Notes: generated from the sequence alone by a model not told the origin. Positions 20,841 to 32,448 are shown, counted from the stretch's first letter. The stretch: 64,000 bases of DNA from Dillenia suffruticosa (GCA_033439265.1 JAVTVX010000015.1:20575947-20639946), one strand, 5' to 3'. Numbers and translations are program-made.

Positions 20841-21300
20841 TGTTGAAATATCAAAAAATAAAGCACAAGAAATGAAGAATACTTCTGAATTTTATTGAAG
20901 AAGAATGAGAGCATACATGGACATATTTGAGAGCATTTTTCTCATAGTTTTTGGAGATACAATGAGGCTCTATTTATAGAGAAAAGGGAAAAATAGCCAG
21001 TAGAAAGTGATTCAAAAGTAATATTCCCGTTGGAGCTCAAACCCCAAGGAATTCCAACAGCTAGTTTTTTGACTGTTGAAATATATGTTGCCCAAACTGC
21101 CCCTAGCTATTTGGGTTTGCTTCCTAGACTTTTCTCCAAACTTTTGAGCTTCCTTGGGCCTATTTTTGAATGTATTTTGGGTTGGTTTAGGCTGCCCAAA
21201 TGGGCCATACTTGCTGGACAATGCATGCTGATTTTTGGACTTCTAAGTAGATACACTTGGTTGGTGATGAAGATGGGTTAAGTTATTCTTCTTTTCAACA
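20841..21300 (-). repeat. 5' LTR of B1
   Basis: 460 bp partner of 11098-11557. Confidence 0.96.
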
Positions 21301-22110
21301 GGTACCACTGCCTGGATGATTGCTTTAGACCGTATATCGACTTCCGAAGTCGACAGACCTTGTCCTCTTGACCTACCAGAACAAACCCAGGGGGCTGTTC
21401 CATGTAGATCTCCTCACCCAGGCTCCCGTTAAGAAAAGCGGTCTTAACGTCCATCTGGTGTAACTCAAGATCCATACTAGCGACAATCGCCAAAAGTAAA
21501 CGGATCGAAGTAAATTTGACTACTGGAGAAAAAGTCTCCTCGTAGTCAATGCCCTTGGTCTGCGTGTAACCCTTGGCTACCAAACGGGCCTTGTACCTCT
21601 CAATCGATCCGTCGGCCTTTTTTTTAATTTTGAAAACCTACTTGTTTCCAATGGCCTTTCTTTCCTCAGGTAAGTCAACTAGCTCCCAGACTTCATTGAC
21701 TCTCATTGATTCCATTTCCTCGTGCATGGCCTGTAACCATTGGTCCTTTGTTGAACCCTTAAGAGCCTCCTGTGCAGTTCTCGGATCTTCATCGTCCTCA
21801 AGAGTCACAATGAGGGTCTCATCCTCAATCGGGAAACGGCGACGTGGCACTTGTCCCCGACTACTCCTTCGAGGAGAGAGAGGTCCAACACCTTGAGATG
21901 GATTGCTCCCACTAAGATCAAGATCCATAATTGGCTCTTGAATCTCGTCACTGGTTCGGCTGAGCCACTAGGCTCATCCATCTCGTAAAAGGTGAGATCT
22001 CGATCGATTTCTCTTCTTTTAGGGAAATCACTCTCGAGAAATGTAATATCACGAGACTCTATCTCGGTGACAGTACCGTCCGTATGTTCTCCTAGGAACA
22101 CATATCCTTT
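21301..22110 (-). pseudogene. C pol: linker and RT N-terminal half (broken)
   Basis: Frame pieces give RRRFPIEDETLIVTLEDDED, QWLQAMHEEMESM, then a stop in place of W at about 21640 and [32 protein letters not shown] and [17 protein letters not shown] up to the B1 insertion. It continues at 11097. The motifs are typical copia RT fingers and palm. It is dead through a stop and frame changes. Confidence 0.88.
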
Positions 22111-23131
22111 GGATTATTCAGAGTATCTAACAAAAATACACTTCTTTCCTCGCGGGCCTAACTTGCCATACTGATGCGAGGAATCACGAACATACGCAGC
22201 GCAACCCCATGGCCTCAAGTGGCTAAGGTCAGGCTATCTCCCTGTCTCCCTGTCCAAAGCTCGTATGGGGTGCTAACTACAAACTTTGTCGGAATACGGT
22301 TAAGGATGTACGCCGCAGTCAACAACGCATCCCCCCAATGGGAGATAGGTAGGTTGGCTTGTGCTATCATCGACCTCACCATCTCCAACAGAGTCCTATT
22401 CCTTCTTTCGGCTACTCCGTTCTGTTGACGAGTAGCAGGAATAGTTAACTGTCTCGTAATACCTCTATCGGAACAGAGCTCTTTAAATTGCTCAGACAGA
22501 TACTCGCGCCCCCGATCGGTTATGAGAGTTTTCACCCTCAAGTCTAGCTGATTTTCAACCTCACTGATAAACCTCCTGAAACATTCTAATGCCTCAAACT
22601 TGTGTGAGATCAGATAGACATAACCGAAACGCGTGTAATCGTCTATAAACGTAATAAAATACGTGGCTCTATTTCGAGCTCTCACATTCATGGGTCCGCA
22701 AATGTCGGAATAGATCAATTGCAATGAAGTCTCAGCTCTCATTGCTTTCCGAAATGGTTTTCTAGTGGCTTTGCCCGCAAGGCAAAACTTACATACGGGC
22801 AACTGGACCTTGGTTAGCGGGCCCAACAGGCCATTCGTAGCTAACCGGGCCATCCTCTCTTGCCCTATGTGGCCAAGCCTACTATGCCATACATTCACAT
22901 CATCTACTACACTATCTGATGCAAAAGCAATAGTGGAAGAAGAATAAATCTCATAAGATGAAATCATATCCAGTACATAAAGTCCCTCATGGACCAAACC
23001 GGAACAAATTAAAGAACTGTCATAAGTAATGGAAACTCTAGAGTTTCCCAACAACACTGAATATCCTAACAAATTTAAACATCGGACAGATACTAGATTC
23101 CGCCTAATCTCAGGAGCATACAAAACATCAT
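22111..23131 (-). pseudogene. C integrase (truncated upstream)
   Basis: GAG_pre-integrase finger (WHSRLGHIG, then CKFCLAGK) and the rve core with D in YSDICGPM, D in LITDRGREYL and E in GVAERRNR. An open stretch runs from 22215 to 23123; a stop separates it from the downstream part. The second motif reads DRGRE where DRGGE is usual. Protease and Gag are missing because the sequence switches to A2 at 23131/23132. Confidence 0.9.
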
Positions 23132-23133
23132 GA

Positions 23134-23679
23134 ATGGGAATTCAAATGAAGAAGAACGAATCTTCTCAAATCATAGGGTTCTGTGATGCAGATTGGGCAG
23201 GTGATTCAGAAGATAGGAGATCGACCTCAGGGTATTGCATGTTTGTTGGAGGGAATCTTGTTCCTTGGAAAAGCAAAAAACAGCATGTGGTATCAAGATC
23301 AAGTGCGGAAGCGGAATATAGAGCCATGGCAACCGCTACAAGTGAAGTCGTGTGGTTGAAAGCCTTGATTGAAGAATTAGGGTTCATAGTCCCTACTCCA
23401 ATCTCCCTACACTGTGATAACCAATCAGCCATTCACATCGCCTCAAACCCGGTTTTTCATGAAAGGACAAAGCACATTGAGGTGGATTGTCACTTTGTGA
23501 GGCAAAAGGTTGAGGAGAAGCTCATCACTCCAAGATTCACTAAAAGCGATGATCAAATTGCCGACATCCTCACCAAGCCTGGGACCGCCAATCATATTCA
23601 AAAAAACCTGGTCAAGTTAGGTGTTTTAGATACATACACACCCAACTTGAGGGGGAGTGTTGAAATAAAAGAGAATTAA
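23134..23679 (+). pseudogene. A2 RNase H fragment
   Basis: Open 181-codon remnant (FCDADWAGDSEDRRS, AEAEYRAM, HCDNQSA, ...LRGSVEIKEN) ending inside the LTR exactly as in A1. One substitution of note is NLVPWKS for NLVAWKS. It has no upstream pol and cannot act alone. Confidence 0.9.
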
Positions 23680-24113
23680 GTGTAGTTAGCATAGGCCCCA
23701 TTTCAAGCCAAGTTTAAGCCCATCCATGAGATGTATTTGGCCCGTTCCTTATGAGTTTTTTAGTCCTAAAAAATGGCATTGTTAAGCCCCTAAAAGAAGC
23801 CCAAAATGGGCCCTAAAAAGGGCAAAACGGCTAGTTCTTTTGAACTAGCCGTTGCACTGTATAACAGCCATAAAAATGGCTGTTATACAGTGATTTTGGG
23901 GACAGAAATCTGTCCCCAATGTTCCCCAACGGATCCTTGAGTGTTTGGGGTCTTTTTCCCTCTCTTTCTCATGTAATAATCTCTATAAATAGGAGCTTGT
24001 ATGGGATGTTCTATCCATGAAAAAACAATGCTCTCATTGTGCACTCTTTCTTCAAATAAAGATCTTTAAGTTTTCATTCAATCCTAGTTGCTTGATAGCT
24101 TGAAATCTCAACA
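23658..24113 (+). repeat. 3' LTR of A2
   Basis: 456 bp. It differs from the A1 LTRs at about two positions by eye, one next to the CA end (TCTCAACA instead of TCTGAACA). Confidence 0.95.
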
Positions 24114-25002
24114 GACACACCTTGATGTTTGAATCCTCATCTAGCCCTTGGAGAATTTGCATGTAGATTTCTTCTTCTAAGTCCCCTTGAAGGAAAGCAT
24201 TCTTCACGTCCATTTGATACATTGGCCATCCTCCATTGGTTGCAATTGACATCAAAACCCTTATCGTTTTCATTTTGGCAACAGGGGCAAAAGTCTCAGT
24301 ATAGTCTTCTCCATAAGTTTGTGTGAATCCTTTGGCTACAAGTCTTGCCTTGTAGCGTTCAATGGATCCATCACTTTTATACTTGATTTTGAACACCCAT
24401 TTACACCCGACAGCCTTTCTTCCCTTTGGGAGAGTAGTAATCTCCCACGTCCCATTTTTATTCAATGCATCTAGTTCTTCAAGCATAGCTTGTCTCCATT
24501 CGGGTTTGGTATTTGCCTCATCAAAAGCCTTAGGTTCCTGTGATGAGTCAATGCCACTCAAGAACCCTTGATGGCTTGAGGAAGTGTTAGATACACAATA
24601 GTAATTTAAAATAGGATAATGAGTCACCTTAGAATTGTAATAAACTCTTCTGTTGATCCACTCTGAGGGAGGAAGCCTCAATCTGGTGGAACGTCGAAGT
24701 TGAGGAGCCAGCGGAGAGGGCAGTCTAGTTTCGTCTCTGGATTCTCCTAAGGTAGCAATCCCTCGCCTTTTTCTCTTTCTTCGGAAGAGTTCTCATCATT
24801 CTCAGACTCATCCACTCCTCCCTCTTCGTTTTCTCCCCCTGAAAGTGAATTCTCTTCATTGGATTCTTGAGGAACCAGAGGAGGATTTATGGGAACATCG
24901 CAGAATATTCGCAAGTCATTGATTGATGAATTTTCTTCATTTTTTTCTCCTGCAAAAAAGAATTCATTTTCTACAAATATCACATCTTTCGATGTGTATA
25001 TC
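24114..25002 (-). pseudogene. D2 pol: end of integrase linker and RT N-half
   Basis: Matches D1 from TSKDVIFVENEFFF through the acidic linker to [17 protein letters not shown] and [20 protein letters not shown] one-base loss near 24755 shifts the frame. It is cut at both ends by A2 and E. Confidence 0.9.
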
Positions 25003-25322
25003 TGTTGAAATGAAGCATAATTAGGCTTCATAGCTAGTTGATGCTAGGATCAAGTGTACAAACCTAATTCAATGGGTATTTCAATGGGTCTGGCCCGTTG
25101 CAGGTCCAACGGCTAGTAGAGAAGGAGAGGGCTTTATGCCCTCTCCACTCTCTCTTTTCTCTCAATCTTCTCCCCTCTCCATCCTCTATAAATAGGGCAG
25201 CATGTTGCCCTCTCAAAGCATGAAAAAATGCCTTCAACCACTTGTATAATTTCCTTGAAATATCAACAAAATCTTTGAAATCCTTTTTATTACTCATTGC
25301 TTGCTTCCGTAGAAATTCAACA
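25003..25322 (+). repeat. 5' LTR of E (shortened)
   Basis: 320 bp. Compared with the 3' copy it lacks a block of about 87 bp of GC-rich inverted repeats and has a 12-bp near-duplicate of CAATGGG-type sequence near 25070. TATA box CTATAAATAG at 25186-25195. Confidence 0.94.
25186..25195 (+). promoter_or_regulatory. TATA box in 5' LTR of E
   Basis: CTATAAATAG about 127 bp before the LTR end, in the same place relative to the LTR end as in the other families. Confidence 0.8.
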
Positions 25323-28300
25323 TGGTATCAGAGCGGGCTAATATCCCTTCTTCCTCCGGCCTTGGAGATCCACCACCACAAATTAGCACTTCTATGTTCA
25401 CCTCCATTCTTTTGGATTCATCAAATTACAATGCTTGGCAAGACACCATCAAAAGGTCTTTAAACTTCTTCAATCTCGAAAATCATATATTTGAAGATCC
25501 ACTTGATGATGCTGAGCCTTCATTCAAAGCATGGAAGAAAAGAGATGATCAAGTGGTGGTTCTTCTACAAATGTCTCTTGACAAAACCCACAAAGCAATG
25601 GTCACTTGCATTCCAAATGCTAAGGCTTTGTGGGATCAAATGCACTCTTTATATGGCCAAGAAACAAACACGGGCAGAATCTTTGAGTTAAAAAAGAAGA
25701 TCTTCAAGGTTCAAAAAGGAGGTAAAACCCTACCCGAATACTTTGGGGAATATAGGGATCTATGGAATGAACTCAATCTTTTGAGGCCTCCTACTTCAAA
25801 TCTTAAAATTCTTCTTCAAAGAAATGATGAAGACATGACCTTTGGTCTTCTTATGGGTCTTGGAGAAGAGTATGCTCCTATTCGTCAAGAAATTCTAAGA
25901 ATGAAGATATTTCCTTCATTCCAAGAGGTGCAATTCATGGTGCAAAGAGCTGAAACAAGTATGAGGCTTGAGGATTTAACTAAACTCAAATCCGAAGCTC
26001 AAGCATTTAAATCTGTCCAGGAGGAGCACCCGGCCAACAAAGCTCAATATTTTGGCAAAAGAGACGTATGCACTCATTGCAAGAAACCAGGCCATAAAAG
26101 GGAGAAATGTTGGTTTCTCCATCCTGAATTACGGCCAAAGAACAGCAAAAGGGAGGTGGCTCAAACGGCAAATGCTCAGCATGTCTCCCAAGTTGCTGCT
26201 CTCGAAAATAAAATGGAAGAAATGTAAAAAGAGATGAGGAATCTTATTGGCCAGATTGCTTCACATTCTAGTAACCTTCTAAACTCATCTCATTTTGATT
26301 CATGGCTTATTGATTCTGGTTGTGACAATCATATGGTCAAAGATATAAACAAAATTAAGAAACTTATTCCTCTCTCTGACCATAAGATTGTCAAAGTGGC
26401 TAATGGTGAAAAATTAAAGGTTGATCATTTTGGAGAAGTTGAATTACTTGGCATGAAAACTAAAGCTTTATATGTGCCTAAGTTCAATTCTAACCTTCTG
26501 TCCATTGGAAAAATAACTAAAGAACAAAATTGTAAAGTCACTTTTGATCCTAATGAAGTTGTATTTCAGGACCTCAAAACGAATCACTTGATTGGCAAGG
26601 GGTCTAGGAGGCACAACCTATACTACTTGGATCAAGAAAATCAAGCTTTTGCTGCACAAAATCAAATGCATTCATTATGGCATGCTCGTTTGGGTCATCT
26701 TGGGAACTTAGCTTTGAAACGCCTATTTCCAAAACTAGAAGTAGAAGATAGGCATTGCAAAGCTTGTGTTTTAGGAAAGCAAACTAGGATGTACTATCCT
26801 CTTTCAAATACAATATATGAAAATGCTTTTGAACTTGTGCATTCTGATGTTTGGACTTCCCCCATAGTATCCCATAATGGATTTAAATACTTTGTTACCT
26901 TTATTGATCATAAAACTAGATATACTTGGGTTTACCTATTGGTAACTAAATCTGAGGTTTTTGAAGCCCTTAAGAGTTATTATAGATATGTGACCAAACA
27001 ATTCAATGCCAACATTAAAATCATTAGGTCTGATCATGGGGGAGAGTACATTAGTCATGCATTTGAAAACTTCCTAGAAGAAAAAGGGATTATTCACCAA
27101 AAGTCATGTGTTTACACTCCACAACAAAATGGAGTTGCCGAAAGGAAAAATAGGCATTTACTAGAAACGGCTAGGGTTATGATGTTCCATTCCAATATGC
27201 CTAAAAGGTTTTGGAGTGAGGCAATAAAAACCGCTGCCCATCTCATTAATCTTATGCCCACTCAAGTTTTAGGAGGAAAATCTCCATTAGAGCTACTCTT
27301 AGGAAGAAAATCCAATATCTCCCATCTTAGAGTCTTTGGATGCTTATGCTATGTCCATGTACCGGAAAATTTCAGAAACAAGTTAGAGGAAAGGGGGAGA
27401 AAATGTGTGTTCTTAGGATACTCAACATTTGAAAAGGGGTATAAATGTTATGATCCACTAACCAAAAAACTATACACATCCAAGGATGTGATATTTGTAG
27501 AAAGAGAATTCTATTTTACAGGAAAGGAAGATCTAGATCAAGCTGGAGAAGGAGAAGCTCAAGATCTATGGAACATTATTCTTCCAACCATTAATCATCC
27601 AAATATTGAACAAGAACCAGCTCCGAATGTTCATGAAGATTCAGCTCAAGAAGATCCCTCGCCATCTCATTCTGATCAAGAAACCGTTCAAGAACAAGGG
27701 GGAGTTGATTCTGAGCAAGAGCTGGTCATTGAACAAGAAGAACAAATCATGGATGAACCACCTCCTCCTCTTCGTAGATCAACAAGACTTAGACTTCCTC
27801 CCTCCAATTGGATCAACAAAAGAGTTTTTTATAACTCCAAAGTAACTTCTTATCCCATTTCTAAATATTATTCAATTGCTAACACCTCTTGCAGCCATCA
27901 AAGATTTATTCGAAACATAGATCTACATGAAGAACCAAGAACCTTTGAAGAAGCAAAAAACCATCCTCAATGGGTGCAAGCCATGAAGGATGAATTAGAA
28001 GCATTAGCCAAGAATGGAACATGGGAAATAACATCTCTACCAATAGGAAAGAAAGCCGTAGGGTGCAAATGGATCTACAAAATCAAGCACAAGAGTGATG
28101 GAAGTCTTGATAGATATAAAGCAAGATTAGTTGCCAAAGGTTTCACTTAAGCTTATGGGATAGACTACAAGGAGACATTTGCACCTGTAGCAAAAATGAA
28201 CACCATTCGAGTTCTTCTATCTCTTGCTGTCAATCATTCTTTGCCCTTATTCCAAATGGATGTTGCAAATGCTTTTCTTCAAGGAGACTTAGAAGAAGAA

Positions 28301-29491
28301 GTATATATGGAGGTTCCTCCGGGCTTCTCTCATCAAGACAACAAAGTTTACAAGTTAAAGAAAGCCATCTATGGCCTCAAACAATCCCCTCGAGCTTGGT
28401 ATGCCAAACTTAGCTCTACTCTTCTTGATCATGATTTTAAGAAATGCAATAGTGATTCATCCCTCTTTGTTAAGAAACAAAATGGAAAAATCATTATAGT
28501 TTTAGTTTATGTAGATGATATAATCATAACCGGAAATGACTTAAATCTAATCAATCAAGTTAGAAAATTTCTCCAAACTAAGTTTGATATCAAAGACTTA
28601 GGGAAACTAAAGTACTTTCTAGGAATAGAACTTGCCTATTGTCCAAATGGGCTTGTTCTATCACAAAGAAAGTATGTGCTTGATCTTTTGCAGGAAACCG
28701 GGAAGTTAGGTGCAAAGCCTGCATGTAGTCCAATCAGCACTTCTGGTGGTCTTCAAGATGATGATGAAGAGTTTGAGGATGAACAAAGATATCAAAGGCT
28801 TGTAGGGAGATTAATCTATCTCACCATAACAAGACCCGATATCTCCTTTGCTGTGGGTCAAGTTAGCCAGCATATGCACAAGCCAAAAAGAAAGCATTGG
28901 AGAGCCTCTGAAAGAATTCTTCACTACTTGAAGGGCACACCCGGCATGGGAATTTGGATGAAGAAAAATTACAGCTCTCAAATCATAGGGTATTGTGATG
29001 CAGATTGGGCTGGAAATTCAGAAGATAGAAGATCAACCACGGGATATTGCATGTTCGTTGGAGGAAATTTAGTAGCTTGGAAAAGCAAAAAACAACATGT
29101 TGTATCAAGATCAAGTGCTGAAGCGGAATATAGAGCTATGGCAGCCGCAACAAGTGAGATAGTTTGGTTGAAAGCTCTAATTGAGGAGATAGGGTTCATA
29201 GTTTCAACTCCGATCCAACTCCATTGTGACAATCAATCAGCAATTCACATAGCCTCAAATCCGGTTTTTCATGAAAGAACAAAACATATTGAGGTAGATT
29301 GCCACTTTGTGAGGCAAAAGATTGAAGATAAGCTCATCTCACCAAGTTTCACAAGGAGTGATCATCAAGTAGCTGACATCTTCACCAAGCCGGGAACCAC
29401 AAAGCACATCCTCAAGAATATGGGCAAGTTGGGTGTCATAGACATATACACACCTAACTTGAGGGGGAGTGTTGAAATGAAGCATAATTAG
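25322..29491 (+). pseudogene. Gag-Pol of E with two in-frame stops
   Basis: Single frame of about 1,390 codons interrupted only by TAA at 26225-26227 (end of Gag, EEM-stop-KEM) and TAA at 28148-28150 (RT, GFT-stop-AYGIDY). Related copies have CAG/CAA or similar at these sites, so both fit C-to-T changes in Gln codons. Otherwise complete: zinc knuckle CTHCKKPGHKREKC, DSG, integrase D/D/E (VHSDVWTSP, RSDHGGEY, VAERKNR), YVDD, RNase H with AEAEYRAM. Start MVSE on the primer-binding site, end LRGSVEMKHN in the 3' LTR. Without readthrough only Gag (301 aa) would be made. Confidence 0.93.
25323..25334 (+). other. Primer-binding site of E
   Basis: TGGTATCAGAGC directly after the 5' LTR; overlaps the first codons of Gag. 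Confidence 0.93.
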
Positions 29492-29864
29492 GCTTCATAG
29501 CTAGTTGATGCTAGGATCAAGTGTACAAACCTAATTCAATGGGTCTGGCCCGGGGGATTCGGGCTGGGCCCGTAGGGCCCAGCCCGAGACAGCAAATGGG
29601 GCCCCAAATGGGCCCCCAGCAGGCTGGGAATCTAGCCGTTGGAGGTCCCAACGGCTAGTAGAGAAGGAGAGGGCTTTATGCCCTCTCCACTCTCTCTTTT
29701 CTCTCAATCTTCTCCCCTCTCCATCCTCTATAAATAGGGCAGCATGTTGCCCTCTCAAAGCATGAAAAAATGCCTTCAACCACTTGTATAATTTCCTTGA
29801 AATATCAACAAAATCTTTGAAATCCTTTTTATTACTCATTGCTTGCTTCCGTAGAAATTCAACA
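29470..29864 (+). repeat. 3' LTR of E (full length)
   Basis: 395 bp, preceded by TTGAGGGGGAG. Holds strong inverted repeats near 29560-29660: a 12-bp stem CGGGCTGGGCCC with a 3-base loop, GGGGCCC/GGGCCCC, and CTAGCCGTTGG/CCAACGGCTAG. Confidence 0.95.
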
Positions 29865-31988
29865 ATATCTTGTTAGAGTCAGGTTCAAAACAAATATATC
29901 CTTTTTGGAATGAAGCGTACCCAATAAAAACACATTTCCTTCTTTTGATATCTAACTTATCTCTAAATTGCCTAGGAACATGAACATAACAAATACACTC
30001 AAAAACTCTAAGGTGAGAGAGGTTTGGTTTGTCTTTTCTAAGCAACTCTAATGGAGATTTTCCATGGAGAACTCTAGTTGGAAGACGATTTATTAAATGA
30101 ACAGCGGTACTAACCGCATCACTCCAAAAACGCTTAGGCATATTAGCAAAGAACATGATAGTTCTAGCTATTTCTAGGACATGTCTATTTTTGTGTTCGG
30201 CAACTCCATTTTGTTGGGGAGTGTAGGGACAACTAGTTTGATGAATAATTCCATTCTCCTCAATGAAATTTTTGAAATTGGTGCTCATATATTCTCCACC
30301 ATTATCTGTCCTAAGAATTTTAATGTTGGCCTCATATTGTTTTATAATATACTTGTAAAAGGACTTGAAGGCTTCATAAATTTGGTCTTTCGATCTTAGC
30401 ATATACACCCATGTATACCTAGACTTATGATCTATAAATGAGATAAAATATTTAAATCCCCTTCTAGATATCATAGGTGAAGTCCATACGTCCGAGTGAA
30501 CAAGATCAAAAGGCTTTTTATATTGAGTTTCAGAAATAGGATAATACATTCGGGTTTCCTTTCCAAAAATACATGCTTCACAATATCTATCACTACAATT
30601 TTTTGATGGGAATAGGCATTTCAAAGCTTGCATAGAAGGATGACCTAATCTAGCATGCCAAAGGAGGTAACTTTCCTCTTGGATTGCGGAAAAAACAAAA
30701 CTATCTTGTTTCCAAAAATACAAGTTATCTTGCATAGATCCACTACCAATCACTTGATTCGTCTCCAAATTCTGAAAAACAACAGAATGAGGGGTCAAAG
30801 ATAGCTTTGCAATTTAAGTCCTTAGTGACTTGTCCAATAGACATAAGATTAGAGGTAAATTGAGGAACATATAAAGCCTTTGATTTTCTTCCAAAAATTT
30901 CAACATCCCCAATTTGCTTAATTTTGAAATTATGTCCATTTGCAACTTTAACCATTTTAGGTTCTAGGAGAGGTTCAAGATTCTGAAAATTTTCCTTATC
31001 TTTGACCATATGGTGATCACAATCCGAATCTATCAACCATTTTGAAGAAGAAACAGATGAGTTAGAGCAAGTACCTGAGGAGGATTTTCCTAATTTTTGA
31101 GATGTCAGATTTGCTTTGTTTGCAGCTGCTTGAGCATTTTGTTCCCTCCTCTCTTGCTCTTTTTTCTGGATGAACTCAGGTTTAAGGTTAGGATGAAGAA
31201 ACCAGCAACCATCCTTGGTATGTCCCAACTTTTTGCAATGAGAACACACCTTTTTTATTCCCTGATGAGCATTATTTGCAGCTTGTTCATTCTGCTTTGT
31301 GGAGAACCCATGAACTTCAATTTTGGACTGATTGCTTTCCTCAAGCCTTTGAGAAACTGCAGCTCTTTGAATCATAAATCGAGTTTCTTGGTATGATGGA
31401 AATTCTTTCATTCGAAGAATTTCCTGTCGAAGTTGTGCAAATGACTCATTGAGTGATGAGAGCAAGGAAAACACCTTGTCTTCATCTTGTCTCTTTTGCA
31501 GCACTTTTATATCACTTGTGAGAGATCTCAATGTGTTGAGCTCATTCCACAAGTCCTCGTGTTCTCCGAACAATTGTGTAATTGATTTCTCCTCCATTTG
31601 GATGGTCGCAATCCTTCTTTGTATTTCAAATATTCTGCTCAAGTTTATTCCTGACCATATAACCCATACATTTGCTCCCATAAGGATTTGGAACTCGGAC
31701 AGCACATCACCATATTTTTGTGTGCTCGATCCATGGAGCTTGTTAGCAATAGGAACACTTGATCATCCAGCTCCTTCCATTCATCAAACCGTGGGTCTAG
31801 CTGATCCATAGGATCTTTTATAATGAAAGACAGAAGTTTTGCTCCATTGAGAGATCTTCTGATATGACTAGCCCATTAGAAGTAATTGGTTGAGCTTAGA
31901 ATAATTTGGGAGAAAAGTTGGATTTGAAAGGAAGAGATTTGAGGAAGAGAATTTCCCAACCCCGGAGTCGATGTTTGCTCTGATACCA
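29865..31988 (-). pseudogene. D2 Gag-protease-integrase (broken)
   Basis: D-type Gag with zinc knuckle CSHCKKLGHTKDGC, protease region and integrase (VHSDVWTSP, RTDNGGEY, VAEHKNR). Lesions against D1 are an extra G near 30790, a base lost near 31648 (also in D3) and a stop near 31876 (YFQWA with Q to stop). The protease motif reads DSD instead of DSG, also shared with D3. Start MVSEQTSTPG is kept at 31989. Confidence 0.92.
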
Positions 31989-32448
31989 TGTTGAATTTTT
32001 GACTAAGAAGAGTAGAGAAATCTAATAAACTTCTGGCTTTTATTGATATAGTAGAATGATACAAAGGAAGAGAGATTATCTTCCTCTCTATTTTTTTACA
32101 AGGAGAGCAATAGCTCTATTTATAGGCAAAGGGAGAAAAATAGCCAGTAGAGAGAGAACAAAGACAATATTCCCTTTGGGGCTCAAACCCCAAGGAATTC
32201 CAACAGCTAGTTTTTGGACTGTTGGAATATATATTGCCCAAACTGCTCCTAGCTATTTGGGTTTACCTCTTAGACTTTCCTTCATACTTTTGGGCTTCAT
32301 TGGGCTTGTTTTTGAATGTATTTTGGGTCATAAATATGTTGCAAAATTCTGAACATTAAAAAATAAAAAGCCCAATGTTTATGAAATTATCATATTTTCA
32401 AGTTGAATACCTTGAGACTTATCTTCATCTTCTCCCTTATTTTTAACA
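31989..32448 (-). repeat. 5' LTR of D2
   Basis: 460 bp, TGTTGAATTTTTGAC...TTTTTAACA. It shares small variants with D3 (extra T run near 32092) that D1 lacks. TATA box complement CTATTTATAG near 32113. Confidence 0.94.

Larger units (their letters stand above)
11098..21300 (-). mobile_element. Copia retrotransposon B1 (host of B2)
   Basis: Minus-strand copia element inserted in the RT of C with perfect TSD GGTAC (11093-11097 and 21301-21305). Its 460-bp LTRs differ at about nine sites by eye (about 2%), so it is older than B2, A1 and D1. It is itself split at 12720/17810 by B2 of the same family. Both B1 LTRs share a 12-bp segment (near 11270 and 21012) that both B2 LTRs lack, so they form distinct subfamilies. 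Confidence 0.96.
8412..23131 (-). mobile_element. Copia retrotransposon C, split by B1/B2 and 5'-truncated
   Basis: A copia element of a different lineage from A, B, D, E, F, G and H: its RNase H reads KRKSTSGFAFLLNGGAISW and its integrase differs strongly. Order on the minus strand: integrase (22.2-23.1 kb), RT N-half (21.3-22.1 kb), [insertion 11098-21300], RT C-half and RNase H (10.0-11.1 kb), a long non-coding stretch, polypurine tract and 3' LTR (8412-8852). The flanks of the insertion carry GGTAC on both sides. Gag and the 5' LTR are gone: at 23131 it is joined directly to A2. It is dead through stops and a frameshift. Confidence 0.88.
23132..24113 (+). mobile_element. Copia A2, 3' fragment (RNase H plus 3' LTR)
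   Basis: The last 0.5 kb of an A-type Gag-Pol plus a full 456-bp 3' LTR, opposite in orientation to A1. Coding part and LTR are about 99% like A1. The left edge is a break into element C at GAATGGGAATTC with no TSD; the right edge adjoins the RT of D2, where GACAC (24114-24118) would be the surviving TSD copy. It is the remains of an A element once inserted in D2. Confidence 0.92.
25003..29864 (+). mobile_element. Copia retrotransposon E, complete structure
   Basis: Plus-strand copia element with perfect TSD ATATC (24998-25002 and 29865-29869). The LTRs are unequal: 320 bp (5') and 395 bp (3'). The ORF has two in-frame stops. The primer-binding site follows the 5' LTR and the polypurine tract precedes the 3' LTR. 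Gag resembles A1 and F1 (STSMFTSILLDSSNYNAWQD), so A, E and F form one group with different LTRs. Confidence 0.96.
24114..32448 (-). mobile_element. Copia D2, split by E and 3'-truncated
   Basis: D-family copia element on the minus strand: RT N-half (24114-25002), [E], integrase to Gag (29865-31988), 5' LTR (31989-32448). E is bounded by duplicated ATATC. D2 is inserted into F1; CCGAT at 32449-32453 would be its right TSD copy. Its RT C-half, RNase H and 3' LTR are lost where A2 meets C. Confidence 0.92.

Noticed and set aside
21030-21281. Recurring 83-97 codon ORF in B and D LTRs (for example MELKPQGIPTAS, MIQRKRDYLP)
   Set aside because: It repeats with every LTR copy because the LTR repeats. 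It lies opposite to transcription and has no support as a gene.
24998-29869. E and D2 as one bidirectional unit
   Set aside because: The ATATC duplication and LTR borders show simple insertion of E in opposite orientation.
32390-32448. F1 ORF tail VLKIREKMKISLKVF as a novel domain
   Set aside because: It is readthrough into the D2 LTR and is created by the insertion.
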